Positions 16,617 through 25,767 are shown, counted from the stretch's first letter. The stretch: DNA of 64,000 bases from Paenibacillus dendritiformis (GCF_945605565.1 NZ_OX216966.1:3712001-3776000); one strand, 5' to 3'. Notes: generated by a model from the sequence alone, not told the origin. Program-made: numbers and translations.

Positions 16617-16957
16617 GTTGCATGGAGTGCCCAAAATGTCAAATGAAGGAAAAGGTCGAACTCATGATATGTGAGTTATTCCTATTCTGCTTAGGAAAAG
16701 TAGACCCGCATGATGTGCAATTATTGTTGTATGGGAAACAATGATTGTGCGCCCGCAGAATTGTGGATGCACTAGACAATAATGAAATAGTGTTATAGTA
16801 TTAAGACTATTTAACTCTTAATGAAGAATTTGGGGAATCCAGATTTAGTAATGGAAACGTAAGGGGAGGTGTTAAAACTTCATTCTACAGGAGAACAAAA
16901 TGGGGATGTAAAGTTTACGGGGTATGCACTATATCTTTTTTTGATGGGGTGAACATA

Positions 16958-17506
16958 ATGATTTATCGTAAAGCAGAAAAAACAATAGAAACAAATAGAT
17001 TGCTTCTACGTCTATTTAAAGAATCGGATGCACAAAATGTTACCGAATTATGTAATAATTATAATATATACAAAAGCACATTGACTTTACCATTTCCCTA
17101 TCCTTTAGAATGTGCTCTTTCATGGATTGCAAATCATGAACAAAACTTTGAATTAGACCGAATGTATGAATTCGCTGTAACCGACAAAAATACCGGACAG
17201 TTATACGGCGCTATTGGTATTTCCAATCATAAACCATACAAAAATGGTGAAATTGCTTACTGGATAGGAGAGCAATATTGGGGAAAGGGATATGGGACCG
17301 AAGCAGCCAAAGCAGTTATCGAATTTGTTTTTACAGAGAAGAATTACCATCGTGTGTATGCACGTTATCTTAAATCGAATCCGGCATCCGGAAAGATAAT
17401 GGAAAAATGCGGAATGACTTACGAAGGTACTCTAAAAGATCATGTTTATAAAAACGATACTTTCGAAGATCTAGTTTATTATGGAATTGTTAATCCGATG
17501 AAATAA
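16958..17506 (+). CDS. GNAT acetyltransferase (RimJ/RimL-like)
   Basis: A 182-residue GNAT of the RimJ/RimL type: ETNRLLLRLFKESDAQNVTELC at the start, then AYWIGEQYWGKGYGTEAAKAVIEFVF with the acetyl-CoA pyrophosphate-binding motif (Q/RxxGxG/A) and the C-terminal SNPASGKIMEKCGMTYEGT. Members acetylate ribosomal proteins, small amines or drugs. ATG 16958 has GATGGGGTG upstream. The gene is richer in A+T than what follows, and a strong terminator closes it, so it is a monocistronic insert. Confidence 0.85.
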   Translation: MIYRKAEKTIETNRLLLRLFKESDAQNVTELCNNYNIYKSTLTLPFPYPLECALSWIANHEQNFELDRMYEFAVTDKNTGQLYGAIGISNHKPYKNGEIAYWIGEQYWGKGYGTEAAKAVIEFVFTEKNYHRVYARYLKSNPASGKIMEKCGMTYEGTLKDHVYKNDTFEDLVYYGIVNPMK

Positions 17507-17580
17507 GGAGAATTTATCAGACCAAACCGCACATAACGAATGGGGTTCAACGCATAGAATGCAAGATAGGGTAATGGAAC

Positions 17581-17606
17581 AACGGCTGATCAACAGCCGT
17601 TTTTTT
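17581..17606 (+). terminator. rho-independent terminator after the GNAT gene
   Basis: AACGGCTG (17581-17588) pairs with CAGCCGTT (17594-17601), with a five-base loop and seven T. Confidence 0.9.
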
Positions 17607-17765
17607 CGTGACTTGACGCTCACATAGCGAGCCGCCTAATCCGTGCCCGATTCCCGATTGACCTGTGCGGTACTTGGACAATCAATACGATGATCATCCA
17701 ATGATGCGGCGATGCCCGTCAAGTCCGCGTAACGGGAGCGAGCCGCAGGAAAGAGGTTCCGGTTC

Positions 17766-19280
17766 ATGAGTATCCTGTTCGAGGTATTGAGAGAACGGCA
17801 AGACCAATTATTCAGCGCCCTGCTCGCGCATGTTCAAATTTCGTTCGTCACCTTGTTTCTTGCCTTGATGATCGCGGTTCCGCTCGGGATCCATATTACG
17901 CGCCATCCGAACATGGCGGAAGGGCTCATTGGCCTCTCCGCGGTGCTGCAGACGATACCGTCGCTGGCCCTCCTTGGCTTGCTCATTCCGCTCCTCGGCA
18001 TCGGGACGCTCCCTGCGGTAACGGCATTGGTGGCCTATGCGCTGCTTCCCATTCTGCGCAATACATACACCGGCATCAAGGAAGTCGATCCTTCCCTCGC
18101 GGAAGCGGCCCAAGCGATGGGGATGAGCAATCTGCAGCGCCTGATCAAGGTGGAGCTGCCGCTGGCGCTTCCGGTCATTATGGCCGGCATTCGCACGGCG
18201 ATGGTGCTCATCGTCGGAACGGCCACGCTGGCGGCTCTGATCGGGGCGGGGGGACTCGGTGACATCATACTGCTCGGCATCGATCGCAACGATTCCATGC
18301 TCATTGTGCTGGGAGCCGTTCCGGCCGCGCTGTTGGCCTTATTCTTCGATTTCCTGCTGCGTAAGCTTGAGCGCCTGCCCTTCAACCGGCTGCTGACTGC
18401 GTTCGGCGTCCTTTGCGCCGCGCTGCTGCTCCTGATAGTGCTTCCCTTGGCCGTAAGAGAGCAGCCGAAGGAGATCGTGATCGCCGGCAAGCTCGGCGCG
18501 GAGCCGGAGATTCTCATTCATATGTACCAGCTGCTTATCGAAAAGAATACGAACCTGAAGGTCGAGCTGAAGCCCGGCCTCGGGAAAACCTCATTTGTCT
18601 TCCATGCGTTGCAGTCGGGAAGCATCGATATGTATCCGGAATTTACGGGAACGGCCATCTCCGAATTTCTGCGAGAGACGGCAGCCAGCACCGATGCCGC
18701 GCAGGTTTACGATCAGGCGAGGACCGGTCTGAAGGAGAAGTTCGATCTGGTACTGCTGGAACCGATGCAATACAACAATACATATACGCTGGCGATGCCG
18801 GCGGCAATAGCCGAGAAATATCAGTTGAAGAAGATTAGCGATATGGAGGCCGTGCAGCACATGATGAAGGCCGGCTTCACACTGGAATTCGCCGATCGGG
18901 GGGACGGCTACCGCGGGATTCAGGAGCTGTATGGCATTGCGTTCCCTCAGATGAAGACGATGGAGCCGAAGCTTCGATACACGGCTATCGAGACGGGGGA
19001 TATTAATCTGGTGGATGCGTATTCTACAGATAGCGAGTTGAGGCAGCATGATCTGGTCGTGCTGGAGGATGACAAGCATCTATTTCCGCCTTATCAAGGC
19101 GCTCCGCTTATGCGAAGCGGTACGGCGAAGCGGTATCCGGAGCTGGTAGAAGCCTTGAACCGGCTGGCAGGCCGTATTACGGATGACGAGATGCGCGAGA
19201 TGAATTACGAGGTGAACGCGGAGGGCAGAAGCGCCCGGGATGTCGCGAAGGAATTTTTGACGAAGGCGGGGCTGCTGTAA
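17766..19280 (+). CDS. Opu-type compatible-solute ABC transporter, permease fused to substrate-binding protein
   Basis: A 504-residue fusion. Residues 1 to about 230 are a BPD-type permease with five or six membrane helices and the EAA loop (DPSLAEAAQAMGMSNLQRLIKVELP). Residues about 236-504 are an OpuAC-like glycine betaine/carnitine/choline-binding domain (GKLGAEPEILIHMYQLL; SGSIDMYPEFTGTA; DAYSTDSELRQHDLVVLEDD). The membrane tether keeps the binding domain on the outer face. Such fusions normally sit directly after an ATPase gene (OpuCA/OpuBA type); here the neighbour upstream is an unrelated acetyltransferase and its terminator, so the ATPase must be elsewhere or lost. The gene starts at ATG 17766, with GGAAAGAGG upstream. 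Confidence 0.88.
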   Translation: MSILFEVLRERQDQLFSALLAHVQISFVTLFLALMIAVPLGIHITRHPNMAEGLIGLSAVLQTIPSLALLGLLIPLLGIGTLPAVTALVAYALLPILRNTYTGIKEVDPSLAEAAQAMGMSNLQRLIKVELPLALPVIMAGIRTAMVLIVGTATLAALIGAGGLGDIILLGIDRNDSMLIVLGAVPAALLALFFDFLLRKLERLPFNRLLTAFGVLCAALLLLIVLPLAVREQPKEIVIAGKLGAEPEILIHMYQLLIEKNTNLKVELKPGLGKTSFVFHALQSGSIDMYPEFTGTAISEFLRETAASTDAAQVYDQARTGLKEKFDLVLLEPMQYNNTYTLAMPAAIAEKYQLKKISDMEAVQHMMKAGFTLEFADRGDGYRGIQELYGIAFPQMKTMEPKLRYTAIETGDINLVDAYSTDSELRQHDLVVLEDDKHLFPPYQGAPLMRSGTAKRYPELVEALNRLAGRITDDEMREMNYEVNAEGRSARDVAKEFLTKAGLL

Positions 19281-19359
19281 GAAGGTTGGAATTATCTTTA
19301 TTTCGAGATATAATGAGGGAGAAGGCAAATATAGGTTGGCAGTCAGGAGGAATGACAGG

Positions 19360-20070
19360 ATGAAAGTGGAGATTTGGTCGGACGTTGCATGTCCATTTTG
19401 CTATATCGGAAAGCACCGGTTCGAGGAAGCACTGAGCCAGTTCGGGCACGGGGACAAGGTGGAGATCATCTACCGCAGCTTCCAGCTCGACCCGAATGCG
19501 GAGAAGCATCCGACGAAAGATGCGTATACGGCAATTGCCGAGAAGTATGGCGTTAGCCGGGAACAGTCGATCGCCATGCACGAAGACATTGTCCGTCAAG
19601 GCAAGGAAGCGGGGATCGATTATCACTTCGATTCAATGATCATGACCAATACAATGGATGCGCACCGCCTGATTCACTTTGCCGGACAGCACGGTAAGCG
19701 GGATAAGGTGGCGGAATTGCTGTTCAAGGCGTACTTCACCGATGGGAAAAACGTCAGCGAGAAGGATACGCTGCTTGCCGTGGCCGCAGAAGCGGGACTG
19801 GATCGGGAAGCTGCTGCGCAGATGCTGGAGAGTACGCAATTCACTTCCGAGGTCGAGCAGGAGATGCGCGAAGCCAATCAATTAGGCTGCCGCGGCGTGC
19901 CGTTCTTCGTCTTTAACCGGAAGTATGCGGTAGGCGGAGCCCAGCAGCCGGAGATGTTCCTCGAAGTATTGGACAAAGCCTGGAAGGAAGAGAACCCATT
20001 GACGGTATTGACTCCGGAAGGCGGCGAAGGACTGTGCACGGACGATTCCTGCGGCATTGGGGAAAAATAA
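19360..20070 (+). CDS. DsbA-family (FrnE-like) thioredoxin-fold oxidoreductase
   Basis: A 236-residue protein with the CPFC redox motif at residues 11-14 (SDVACPFCYIGK), a helical insertion and the cis-Pro loop GCRGVPFFVFN. This is the FrnE/2-hydroxychromene-2-carboxylate isomerase branch, cytoplasmic because no signal peptide is present. A second Cys pair near the C-terminus (GLCTDDSCGIG) is also typical of FrnE. ATG 19360 follows AGGAGG. Members act in disulfide and oxidative-stress control; a nitroreductase and an HxlR regulator, both often thiol-stress linked, lie just downstream. Confidence 0.85.
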   Translation: MKVEIWSDVACPFCYIGKHRFEEALSQFGHGDKVEIIYRSFQLDPNAEKHPTKDAYTAIAEKYGVSREQSIAMHEDIVRQGKEAGIDYHFDSMIMTNTMDAHRLIHFAGQHGKRDKVAELLFKAYFTDGKNVSEKDTLLAVAAEAGLDREAAAQMLESTQFTSEVEQEMREANQLGCRGVPFFVFNRKYAVGGAQQPEMFLEVLDKAWKEENPLTVLTPEGGEGLCTDDSCGIGEK

Positions 20071-20154
20071 TCCGGGGATAGGAGCAGGCGGCATTCCCTG
20101 GGCATGATGGAACCAAGGTGCCAGGTGCAAGTGCAGGGCAGGGCCAGGTGGAAC

Positions 20155-20517
20155 TCACCTGGTCTCCACGGCCTGCGGTTGCGCTTTTTTCTGATTCATC
20201 CGTTCGGAATGGGCCTTGCCCCAGTTATGCATCGCTTCCAGAATCGGCACGAGGCTCTGGCCATATTCCGTGATGGAGTACTCGACCTTGGGCGGGACGA
20301 CCGGGTAGACGACACGCTGCACGAGATCCTGCTCTTCCAGCTCGCGCAGCTGCAGCGTCAGCATGCGCTGGGTGATGTCGGGATTCAGCCGCTTCAACTC
20401 GCTGAAGCGCTTCGTGCCTCCGGTAATGAGCTGCATGAGAATAATCGGCTTCCATTTGCCGACGATGGCATCCAAGGCGACGACGACTTCGCACGGCACT
20501 GGATTGTTCTTGTTCAT
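20155..20517 (-). CDS. HxlR-family winged-helix regulator
   Basis: A 120-residue HxlR regulator: [46 protein letters not shown] and [17 protein letters not shown] conserved Cys near residue 8 (NPVPCEV) matches the thiol sensor position of YodB/HypR-type members that respond to quinones, aldehydes or disulfide stress. It is divergent to the nitroreductase at 20663, the same pairing as yodB-yodC and hypR-hypO in Bacillus subtilis, so it probably controls that gene and itself. Confidence 0.85.
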   Translation of the reverse strand: MNKNNPVPCEVVVALDAIVGKWKPIILMQLITGGTKRFSELKRLNPDITQRMLTLQLRELEEQDLVQRVVYPVVPPKVEYSITEYGQSLVPILEAMHNWGKAHSERMNQKKAQPQAVETR

Positions 20518-20544
20518 TTCATTCGCTCCCCCTGTATAAAGACG

Positions 20545-20560
20545 GTATCTTTGGTGATAC
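20545..20560. promoter_or_regulatory. candidate HxlR operator
   Basis: GTATC (20545-20549) and GATAC (20556-20560) form an inverted repeat with a six-base centre in the divergent region, of the general type bound by HxlR regulators. Confidence 0.35.
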
Positions 20561-20662
20561 TACAGCACATAGATGTGCCTACTTATATTAAATCGATCTA
20601 TCGTTTATTATAGCATGTGTAGGCAAGACGATATTATCGATAGATGAAGAGGAGTGGTTCAG

Positions 20663-21262
20663 ATGAGTAAAGAGTTTCTCGACGCAGTCAAAAAAAGACG
20701 CAGCATTTATGCCATCAGCAAGGAGTCTGTACTGAGCGACGAGCAGTTGGAGCGTTTGATTGGAGAGGCTGTATTGCATACACCTTCCTCCTTCAACTCG
20801 CAGAGCGCCCGCGTCGTCGTCTTGTTGAACGAGCAGCACAACAAGCTGTGGGATTTGACGACCGAGACGCTGCGGCAGGTGGTGCCGGCGGAGAACTTCG
20901 GACCGACCCAAGACAAGATGACTGCCTTCCGCAACGGATACGGAACCGTTCTGTTCTTCGAAGATCAAGCGGTGATTCAAGGCCTGCAGGAGAAATTCGC
21001 TTTGTACAAAGACAATTTCCCGGTCTGGTCGGAACAGTCTTCGGGCATGCTGCAATTTGTCGTATGGACCGCACTGGAAGCGGAAGGCTACGGCGCAACC
21101 CTGCAGCACTACAATCCATTGATCAACGATGCGGTAAGCAAGGAATGGAACATTCCAGACACTTGGAAATTGATCGCGCAAATGCCGTTCGGCAAGCCGA
21201 CCGCGGCGCCGGGCGAGAAGGAGTTCGCACCGCTCGAAGATCGTCTGAAAGTGTTCAAATAA
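20663..21262 (+). CDS. nitroreductase-family oxidoreductase
   Basis: A 199-residue FMN-dependent nitroreductase. FMN-binding features are KKRRSIYAISKES at the N-terminus, HTPSSFNSQSARVVVLL, and the C-terminal AQMPFGKPTAAPGEKEF. It is of the short YodC/YfkO/HypO-like type, reducing nitroaromatics or quinones with NAD(P)H. ATG 20663 has GAGGAG eight bases upstream. It is divergent to the HxlR regulator and ends at a strong terminator, so it is probably the regulator's single target here. Confidence 0.88.
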   Translation: MSKEFLDAVKKRRSIYAISKESVLSDEQLERLIGEAVLHTPSSFNSQSARVVVLLNEQHNKLWDLTTETLRQVVPAENFGPTQDKMTAFRNGYGTVLFFEDQAVIQGLQEKFALYKDNFPVWSEQSSGMLQFVVWTALEAEGYGATLQHYNPLINDAVSKEWNIPDTWKLIAQMPFGKPTAAPGEKEFAPLEDRLKVFK

Positions 21263-21306
21263 GCCAAAACCAACAAGCATCCGCCGACATCCGGATGACA
21301 GCAAGA

Positions 21307-21341
21307 GGCTCAAGCGTCGATTCGCTTGAGCCCTTTTTTTT
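21307..21341 (+). terminator. rho-independent terminator of the nitroreductase gene
   Basis: GGCTCAAGCG (21307-21316) pairs with CGCTTGAGCC (21323-21332), followed by eight T. Confidence 0.92.
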
Positions 21342-21449
21342 GCGTGTGCCATGAAGCACATCGTTCTAAGCCCACAAGAGATTCTTGACCCATTGCCCTC
21401 CATCCAAACAGTACGTGAGTCTAATATGTTTGCGATTTTCATTCCCCTG

Positions 21450-21680
21450 TCAAAACTCCACTTCGTTCGCTTCGACACGATACATCGTCCATGAAGGAAA
21501 GACTAATCCCGGGGTTTGTGCTACTCGCTTCATTTGCTCCTGTAACGCCTCGTCGAAGTCTTGTCGTTTTTCTAACACGGCGCTTTGCTTGCCGATAAGA
21601 GCGATGGCCCGGGCTACGGCGCCCCGGTTCAAATTTACCCGCAAGAACGATCCTTTATCCGCAGCCGCTGCCAACTTCAT
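21450..21680 (-). CDS. possible small hypothetical protein
   Basis: An open frame of 76 codons in the 580-base gap between the nitroreductase and map. The product (with DFDEALQEQMKRVAQTPG and VFPSWTMYRVEANEVEF) has sensible composition and a plausible helix, but no recognised family and no clear ribosome binding site. It could be the end of a broken gene. Confidence 0.3.
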   Translation of the reverse strand: MKLAAAADKGSFLRVNLNRGAVARAIALIGKQSAVLEKRQDFDEALQEQMKRVAQTPGLVFPSWTMYRVEANEVEF

Positions 21681-21809
21681 TCAACTGAGTCGCAGCAATC
21701 CTTAATGAGGCAGTACCCTGCGGAGGTCTGCGTCGTACAGGCTTCGCGTCATCCAGGAAGGGGCAGGCTTCCTCTGCGACGCGAAACAGTGGTGGGGGAG
21801 AACCAATAA

Positions 21810-21839
21810 AGCAGGACGAATCGCGAGATTCGTCCTGCT
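21810..21839. terminator. terminator of the tetR-hydrolase-map operon
   Basis: AGCAGGACGAATC (21810-21822) pairs perfectly with GATTCGTCCTGCT (21827-21839) around GCGA, directly after the map stop on the minus strand and followed there by a short TTTA tract. Confidence 0.8.
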
Positions 21840-21844
21840 CTTGG

Positions 21845-22591
21845 CTACAGCTTCGTCAATATTTCTGGACCGTTGTCGGTAATCGCCACGGTGTGCTCAT
21901 ACTGGACGCAGATCGAGTGATCCGCCGTCCGGGCGGTCCATCCGTCACTCTCGACATAGGTGTGATAGTCGCCCAAGGTCAGCATCGGTTCGATCGCGAT
22001 AACCATGCCCTGCTTCAGCCTCGGCCCCGTACCTGGGCGGCCGTAGTGGGGGATGGGCGGCTCTTCCCACAGATCCTGGCCGATGCCGTGCCCGGTGAAA
22101 TCTCTGACATTGCCGTATCCATGGCGGTCGGCGAACGTCTGAATCGCGAAGCCGATATCGCCGACGCGATTGCCGGGGACGGCCTGCTCGATGCCGAGGA
22201 ACAGGCTCTGATGGCAGACGTCCATCAACTGCCGGATGTCGTCGGAGACGGTGCCGACGGCGTATGTCCAGCCGGAATCGCCATGATAGCCGCGATAATG
22301 CGCTCCGATGTCGATCGTGACGACATCGCCTTCCTCGAGCGGCTCGTCATCGGGGAAGCCGTGGCAGATGACATCGTTCTTCGCCACGCAGATCGAAGCG
22401 GTGAAGCCGTGATGTCCGAGGAAGCTCGGCACGGCTCCGCGCGAGCGGATATGCTGCTCGACCAGCCGATCAAGCGCTGTCGTCTGGACGCCCGGCTTGA
22501 TCGCCTCGGCCAGCTTGGCATGGCATTCCGCTACGATTCGCCCTGCCTCTCTCATAATCCCGATTTCTTCATTCGATTTTAGTATTATCAT
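21845..22591 (-). CDS. map: type I methionine aminopeptidase
   Basis: A 248-residue type Ia enzyme that removes the initiator Met from nascent proteins. The dinuclear metal ligands lie in VTIDIGAHYRGYHGDSG (two Asp), GHGIGQDLWEEP (His), AIEPMLTLG (Glu) and QYEHTVAIT (Glu). The length is normal. The ATG at 22591 overlaps the stop of the upstream hydrolase gene (ATGA), with AGGAGGAG upstream. This is not the map of the ribosomal-protein operon (no secY or infA here), so it is likely a second copy, co-expressed with a TetR-controlled hydrolase, an unusual home for it. Confidence 0.92.
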   Translation of the reverse strand: MIILKSNEEIGIMREAGRIVAECHAKLAEAIKPGVQTTALDRLVEQHIRSRGAVPSFLGHHGFTASICVAKNDVICHGFPDDEPLEEGDVVTIDIGAHYRGYHGDSGWTYAVGTVSDDIRQLMDVCHQSLFLGIEQAVPGNRVGDIGFAIQTFADRHGYGNVRDFTGHGIGQDLWEEPPIPHYGRPGTGPRLKQGMVIAIEPMLTLGDYHTYVESDGWTARTADHSICVQYEHTVAITDNGPEILTKL

Positions 22592-23880
22592 TGACTCTCC
22601 TCCTGATCTTCTGTCCGCTTGCAATGATTATCCAGGAAGTCCAGCATCTCCGCCCATGAGTCCGCGCAGGCCTCGGCATCCTTGTCGTCGCTTCCTCCGA
22701 GCAGCAGCGTGCCGCTGCGATGGACGGTGCTCGGCAAGTACGGCGCCTGAATCATATGGCCCGCGTCCGGATAGGAGAGATGCCGGACGGGATATGGGAA
22801 TTCCTTCTCGCGCAGCCGCGCTGCGGCTACCTCGGAGAAGTAGGTGGAAGGCCAGGTCTTATCGTCTCCGCCGGAGATGAGCAGTACCGGTCCCTGGATA
22901 CGCTCCAGCGGAATCATGGCGCCGCCCCAGTCCGGCTTCAGCTTGACGCTCTTCTCATACAAGGAGGCGAAGGAGATCGGTTGCTTCGTGAACCGCCTGC
23001 TCAGAATGCGGAACAGCAGCGCCAGATTCATGCGTAGCGGCACGAATGGCAGCGGTTCCCCCTTGTGCGTCCAGGAGGATGCCGGCGTTCCGCCGACGAA
23101 GCTCGAAAACAGATATGGGCTCGGCACGTAGCTGACGACGGGATGCAGCTCCGGATAGGTCGCCCCGAGCAGCAGCGCCAGCTCTCCGCCCTTGGAACGG
23201 CCGACGACCGCGATGGACTCGTGGCGGATGCCCGGCTGGGACTTCAGCCAGGAGACGGCCTTCTCGAAGTATTCAAGCGGGATCTCCCGCAGCTGGGAAG
23301 GAAGCGGGCCGACCCCGAAATAAGCCAAGGCAAGGGCAGCGTAGCCGCGCGAGGCCAGCAAGCCGGCCATGCATTCATTCACGCCGCCTCCCGAACCGGC
23401 CAGCACGAGGACGGCTGGGGGGCGCTCTGCCGCACGGGGCCGGAAGAAGGTGCCCGCTATCCCGAGTTCGTCCGGGTTGAGCGGAATGCGTTCCACCTCG
23501 TCGGCGATGACCTGCCGGACAAGCTGGCGTTCTGCCACGATTCTTCCATCGATCTCAACCGTCAATGTCACCTGAAGCGGATCCGAACCAGCCTTCCGGA
23601 AAATTTCCAGATCGGAAGCCGACGGCTTCATGGACCAGAAAAGGCCCATCGCGTCGGCCGTCCGGTATGTTCCTTCCAGCGGGGCCTGTCGTCCCACATC
23701 GATGATTCCGCTGTCGTCGCTTAGGAAGACGGCATAGGAATGCCATGCTGCGCCCTCCTCATCCTTCGTCACCGCCCGCAGCGTAACGGTCTCAGCCGTT
23801 GGAGCGTGACGGACGCGAATGTCCAGCCTGTCATCGAGCAGCGACGTCTCGGCGACTTCGAGCTGAAGCTGATTCATCAT
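22588..23880 (-). CDS. BAAT/acyl-CoA thioester hydrolase-like alpha/beta hydrolase
   Basis: A 430-residue two-domain protein. The N-terminal part (about 1-130) is the Ig-like acyl-CoA thioesterase/BAAT N-domain (TLRAVTKDEEG; LFWSMKP), and the C-terminal part is an alpha/beta hydrolase with the elbow VGRSKGGELALLLG, Asp in ISGGDDKTWPS and His in YPDAGHMI. In animal BAAT the nucleophile is Cys; here it is Ser, which favours thioesterase or esterase activity. It overlaps the tetR stop at its start and map at its end, so it is the middle gene of a tight three-gene operon. Its substrate is probably an acyl thioester or ester sensed by the TetR protein. Confidence 0.85.
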   Translation of the reverse strand: MMNQLQLEVAETSLLDDRLDIRVRHAPTAETVTLRAVTKDEEGAAWHSYAVFLSDDSGIIDVGRQAPLEGTYRTADAMGLFWSMKPSASDLEIFRKAGSDPLQVTLTVEIDGRIVAERQLVRQVIADEVERIPLNPDELGIAGTFFRPRAAERPPAVLVLAGSGGGVNECMAGLLASRGYAALALAYFGVGPLPSQLREIPLEYFEKAVSWLKSQPGIRHESIAVVGRSKGGELALLLGATYPELHPVVSYVPSPYLFSSFVGGTPASSWTHKGEPLPFVPLRMNLALLFRILSRRFTKQPISFASLYEKSVKLKPDWGGAMIPLERIQGPVLLISGGDDKTWPSTYFSEVAAARLREKEFPYPVRHLSYPDAGHMIQAPYLPSTVHRSGTLLLGGSDDKDAEACADSWAEMLDFLDNHCKRTEDQEESQ

Positions 23881-24554
23881 GAATTGCCTCCTTCATCGAG
23901 CCTATGCATTATGGCGTTTGGTGGTGTCATTTCCTTGGGCCTATGTATCATTCCGCCGCATAACAGCTCTACCGCTTCATTCACTAGGGCCTCCAGTTCC
24001 TCTCGGGCAGTCTGCCGGCCAGACAGGTTCGCCATCGCGCCGAGGAGGCCTCCCCAGTACAGATCGGCGGCCAGGGACGGGTCGGATCGGCGCAGGAGCC
24101 CGGCTGTCATGCCCTCCCGGAACGCACGGACAAGAGAGGGGCGAAGCCGGAGAAGATCCCGCTGCTCCGTGGCATGCTCGCCGAAGACGGCAGGCAGATC
24201 TTCTTCGATGCTGCGAGTTAGCCGAACGAACGACGGATCTTCCGCCGCACGCTGCATATAGAAGCGGGCATGGCGCTGCAGACGCGCGGTTGGCGCTTCC
24301 GTCGTGTCCAGCGTCCGTGCGGCCCATTGCCGGCTTTGCTCGATGAAGTCGAGAAAGAGAAGCCGGAACAGCTCCCATTTATCCTGATAATAATAGTAGA
24401 CAGAAGCTCGGGCGACGCCGGCCCGCTTCGCGATCTCATTCATCTCGGCGCGGTGGATGCCCCGGTCAAGATAGACGTCGAATGCGGCCTGGCGAATGAG
24501 CTGCATGCGCGCGGCCCGCATTCGCTCGTTCTGTTCCTTGGTTCGCGGCGACAT
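23877..24554 (-). CDS. TetR-family regulator, first gene of its operon
   Basis: A 225-residue TetR repressor with the N-terminal HTH (FDVYLDRGIHRAEMNEIAKRAGVARASVYYYYQDKWELFRLL) and a helical ligand domain. ATG 24554 was chosen because GGGGTGAT precedes it, while the ATG at 24578 lies inside the operator and only about 20 bases from the predicted transcription start. The stop overlaps the hydrolase start. The promoter carries two inverted repeats placed for autorepression. Confidence 0.88.
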   Translation of the reverse strand: MSPRTKEQNERMRAARMQLIRQAAFDVYLDRGIHRAEMNEIAKRAGVARASVYYYYQDKWELFRLLFLDFIEQSRQWAARTLDTTEAPTARLQRHARFYMQRAAEDPSFVRLTRSIEEDLPAVFGEHATEQRDLLRLRPSLVRAFREGMTAGLLRRSDPSLAADLYWGGLLGAMANLSGRQTAREELEALVNEAVELLCGGMIHRPKEMTPPNAIMHRLDEGGNS

Positions 24555-24583
24555 CGGATCACCCCGTTTCACTGACATATTTC

Positions 24584-24633
24584 ACTGACATTGTTGTCAG
24601 TTTATTATATCTTTTCACTGACGTCCTCGTCAA
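24584..24633 (-). promoter_or_regulatory. promoter with two flanking operators for the tetR operon
   Basis: On the minus strand TTGACG (24633-24628), 18 bases, and TATAAT (24609-24604) form the promoter. TGACG...CGTCA (24619-24632) overlaps the -35 box, and ACTGACA...TGTCAGT (24584-24601), with a TTGT centre, lies just after the -10 box. Both share the half-site TGAC(A/G). A further single half-site, ATGTCAGTG, lies near 24572-24580. Confidence 0.7.
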
Positions 24634-24766
24634 TTTATACGGACACCCGCAATAACAATAGAAGGACCGTCCCGGGGACGATCCTTTTGCAGCACAGATT
24701 GCTGATGTCATCAGCGCCATCAGATGGCTATTTCCTGCAGCTTGGCTTCCTTACTGCGCGCTTCCG

Positions 24767-25196
24767 CTTCTTCTGTGACCACCTGCAAAAATTCGGGCAC
24801 GCTACACCGGACTCCTCAACGGCCACTTTCACGCTCCTGTCTGCTTGAAGTCCGGCGATGAACACTATGATGTGCTCTCCGCTCTGATCCAGAGCATCAT
24901 CGTGGAGTTTAATGACGGAGAGCGAGGAGGCCGCTGCCGTCGCGAAGAGGAGCAGATTTCATTTCTGCCGGACTTTCAAGCAGACAACGGGTCGGACATT
25001 TATCGAATTTCTGAATCAATACCGCATTGACAAGGCCGTGGAATTGATTGCCGAGACCGAACGGAACATTACACATATCGCTGAAAAAGTCGGCTTCGGC
25101 AGCGTCAATTACTTCAGCAGATTGTTCCGTAAATACAAGCACATGTCTCCGGCGCAATGCCGCCGCCAGGCACGGAATGTCACACTCCGTTCATAA
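24767..25196 (+). pseudogene. broken AraC-family regulator
   Basis: The C-terminal double HTH is readable near 24957-25185 (FHFCRTFKQTTGRTFIEFLN; ITHIAEKVGFGSVNYFSRLFRKY; MSPAQCRRQ), but the preceding linker (LLNGHFHAPVCLKSGDEHYD; LSALIQSIIVEFNDGE) lies in another frame, and the sensor domain before about 24790 cannot be followed. At least one frameshift and an N-terminal loss make it non-functional. Confidence 0.65.
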
Positions 25197-25314
25197 TTGT
25201 CCATTCTGTGAAAAATATGTGTCAAAATTCGTAACGGTGATGATATAATAAAGGCAAAAGCTGCTAATGAGAGACCATCCGTAATCATCACTTTACAGAA
25301 TGGAGCGGATCATT

Positions 25315-25767
25315 ATGCATTATCGAATTATGTATCCGACAAGGACGAAGGAAGTGCTTGTGGCAACCTTCCTGTTCAGTGCAGCGATGCTGCACGTCGC
25401 GTTGATGACCGAACAGACTGTGCCTGTGCTGTTCTTCCTGCAAATGGCAGCCTTGGCGGTGCTCATTGGATCGCTGTGCGCGGAAGTATGCGTGCGAATG
25501 AAGAAGCGGACGGCAGACATTCGGGCGGAATCGGATTCCATTACGATTCAGGGAAAGTCCATTGCCGCGGATGAAGTGGAAGAGATCGTGGTGAAGGGGT
25601 ATCGACAAGCCGCTGTAGGCATCCGGCTGAAGGGGGAGACCTCCATACCGGGCTATTGCTGCTTCCGGTTCCCGGGAATGGAGAACGGCGGCATGAACGA
25701 ATTGACCCGTTGGGCCGAACGTCATCGCATCCCGGTGAAGCAGGGCTATTTCATGACCTGGCTGTAG
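25315..25767 (+). CDS. small membrane protein of unknown function
   Basis: A 150-residue protein with two hydrophobic helices (about residues 15-32 and 37-57) and a C-terminal soluble part (ADIRAESDSITIQGKSIAADEVEEIVVKG; IPVKQGYFMTWL) that reads like a PH-like or DUF-type beta domain, as in several Bacillales membrane proteins. I do not recognise the family with certainty. ATG 25315 has TGGAGCGG upstream; ATG 25300 is the alternative start. It has its own terminator and no operon partner. Confidence 0.6.
   Translation: MHYRIMYPTRTKEVLVATFLFSAAMLHVALMTEQTVPVLFFLQMAALAVLIGSLCAEVCVRMKKRTADIRAESDSITIQGKSIAADEVEEIVVKGYRQAAVGIRLKGETSIPGYCCFRFPGMENGGMNELTRWAERHRIPVKQGYFMTWL

Noticed and set aside
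17641..17769. C-terminal remnant of the missing Opu ATPase overlapping the permease start
   Set aside because: A frame does end in ATGA at 17766, but its 34 codons show no ATPase-like sequence.
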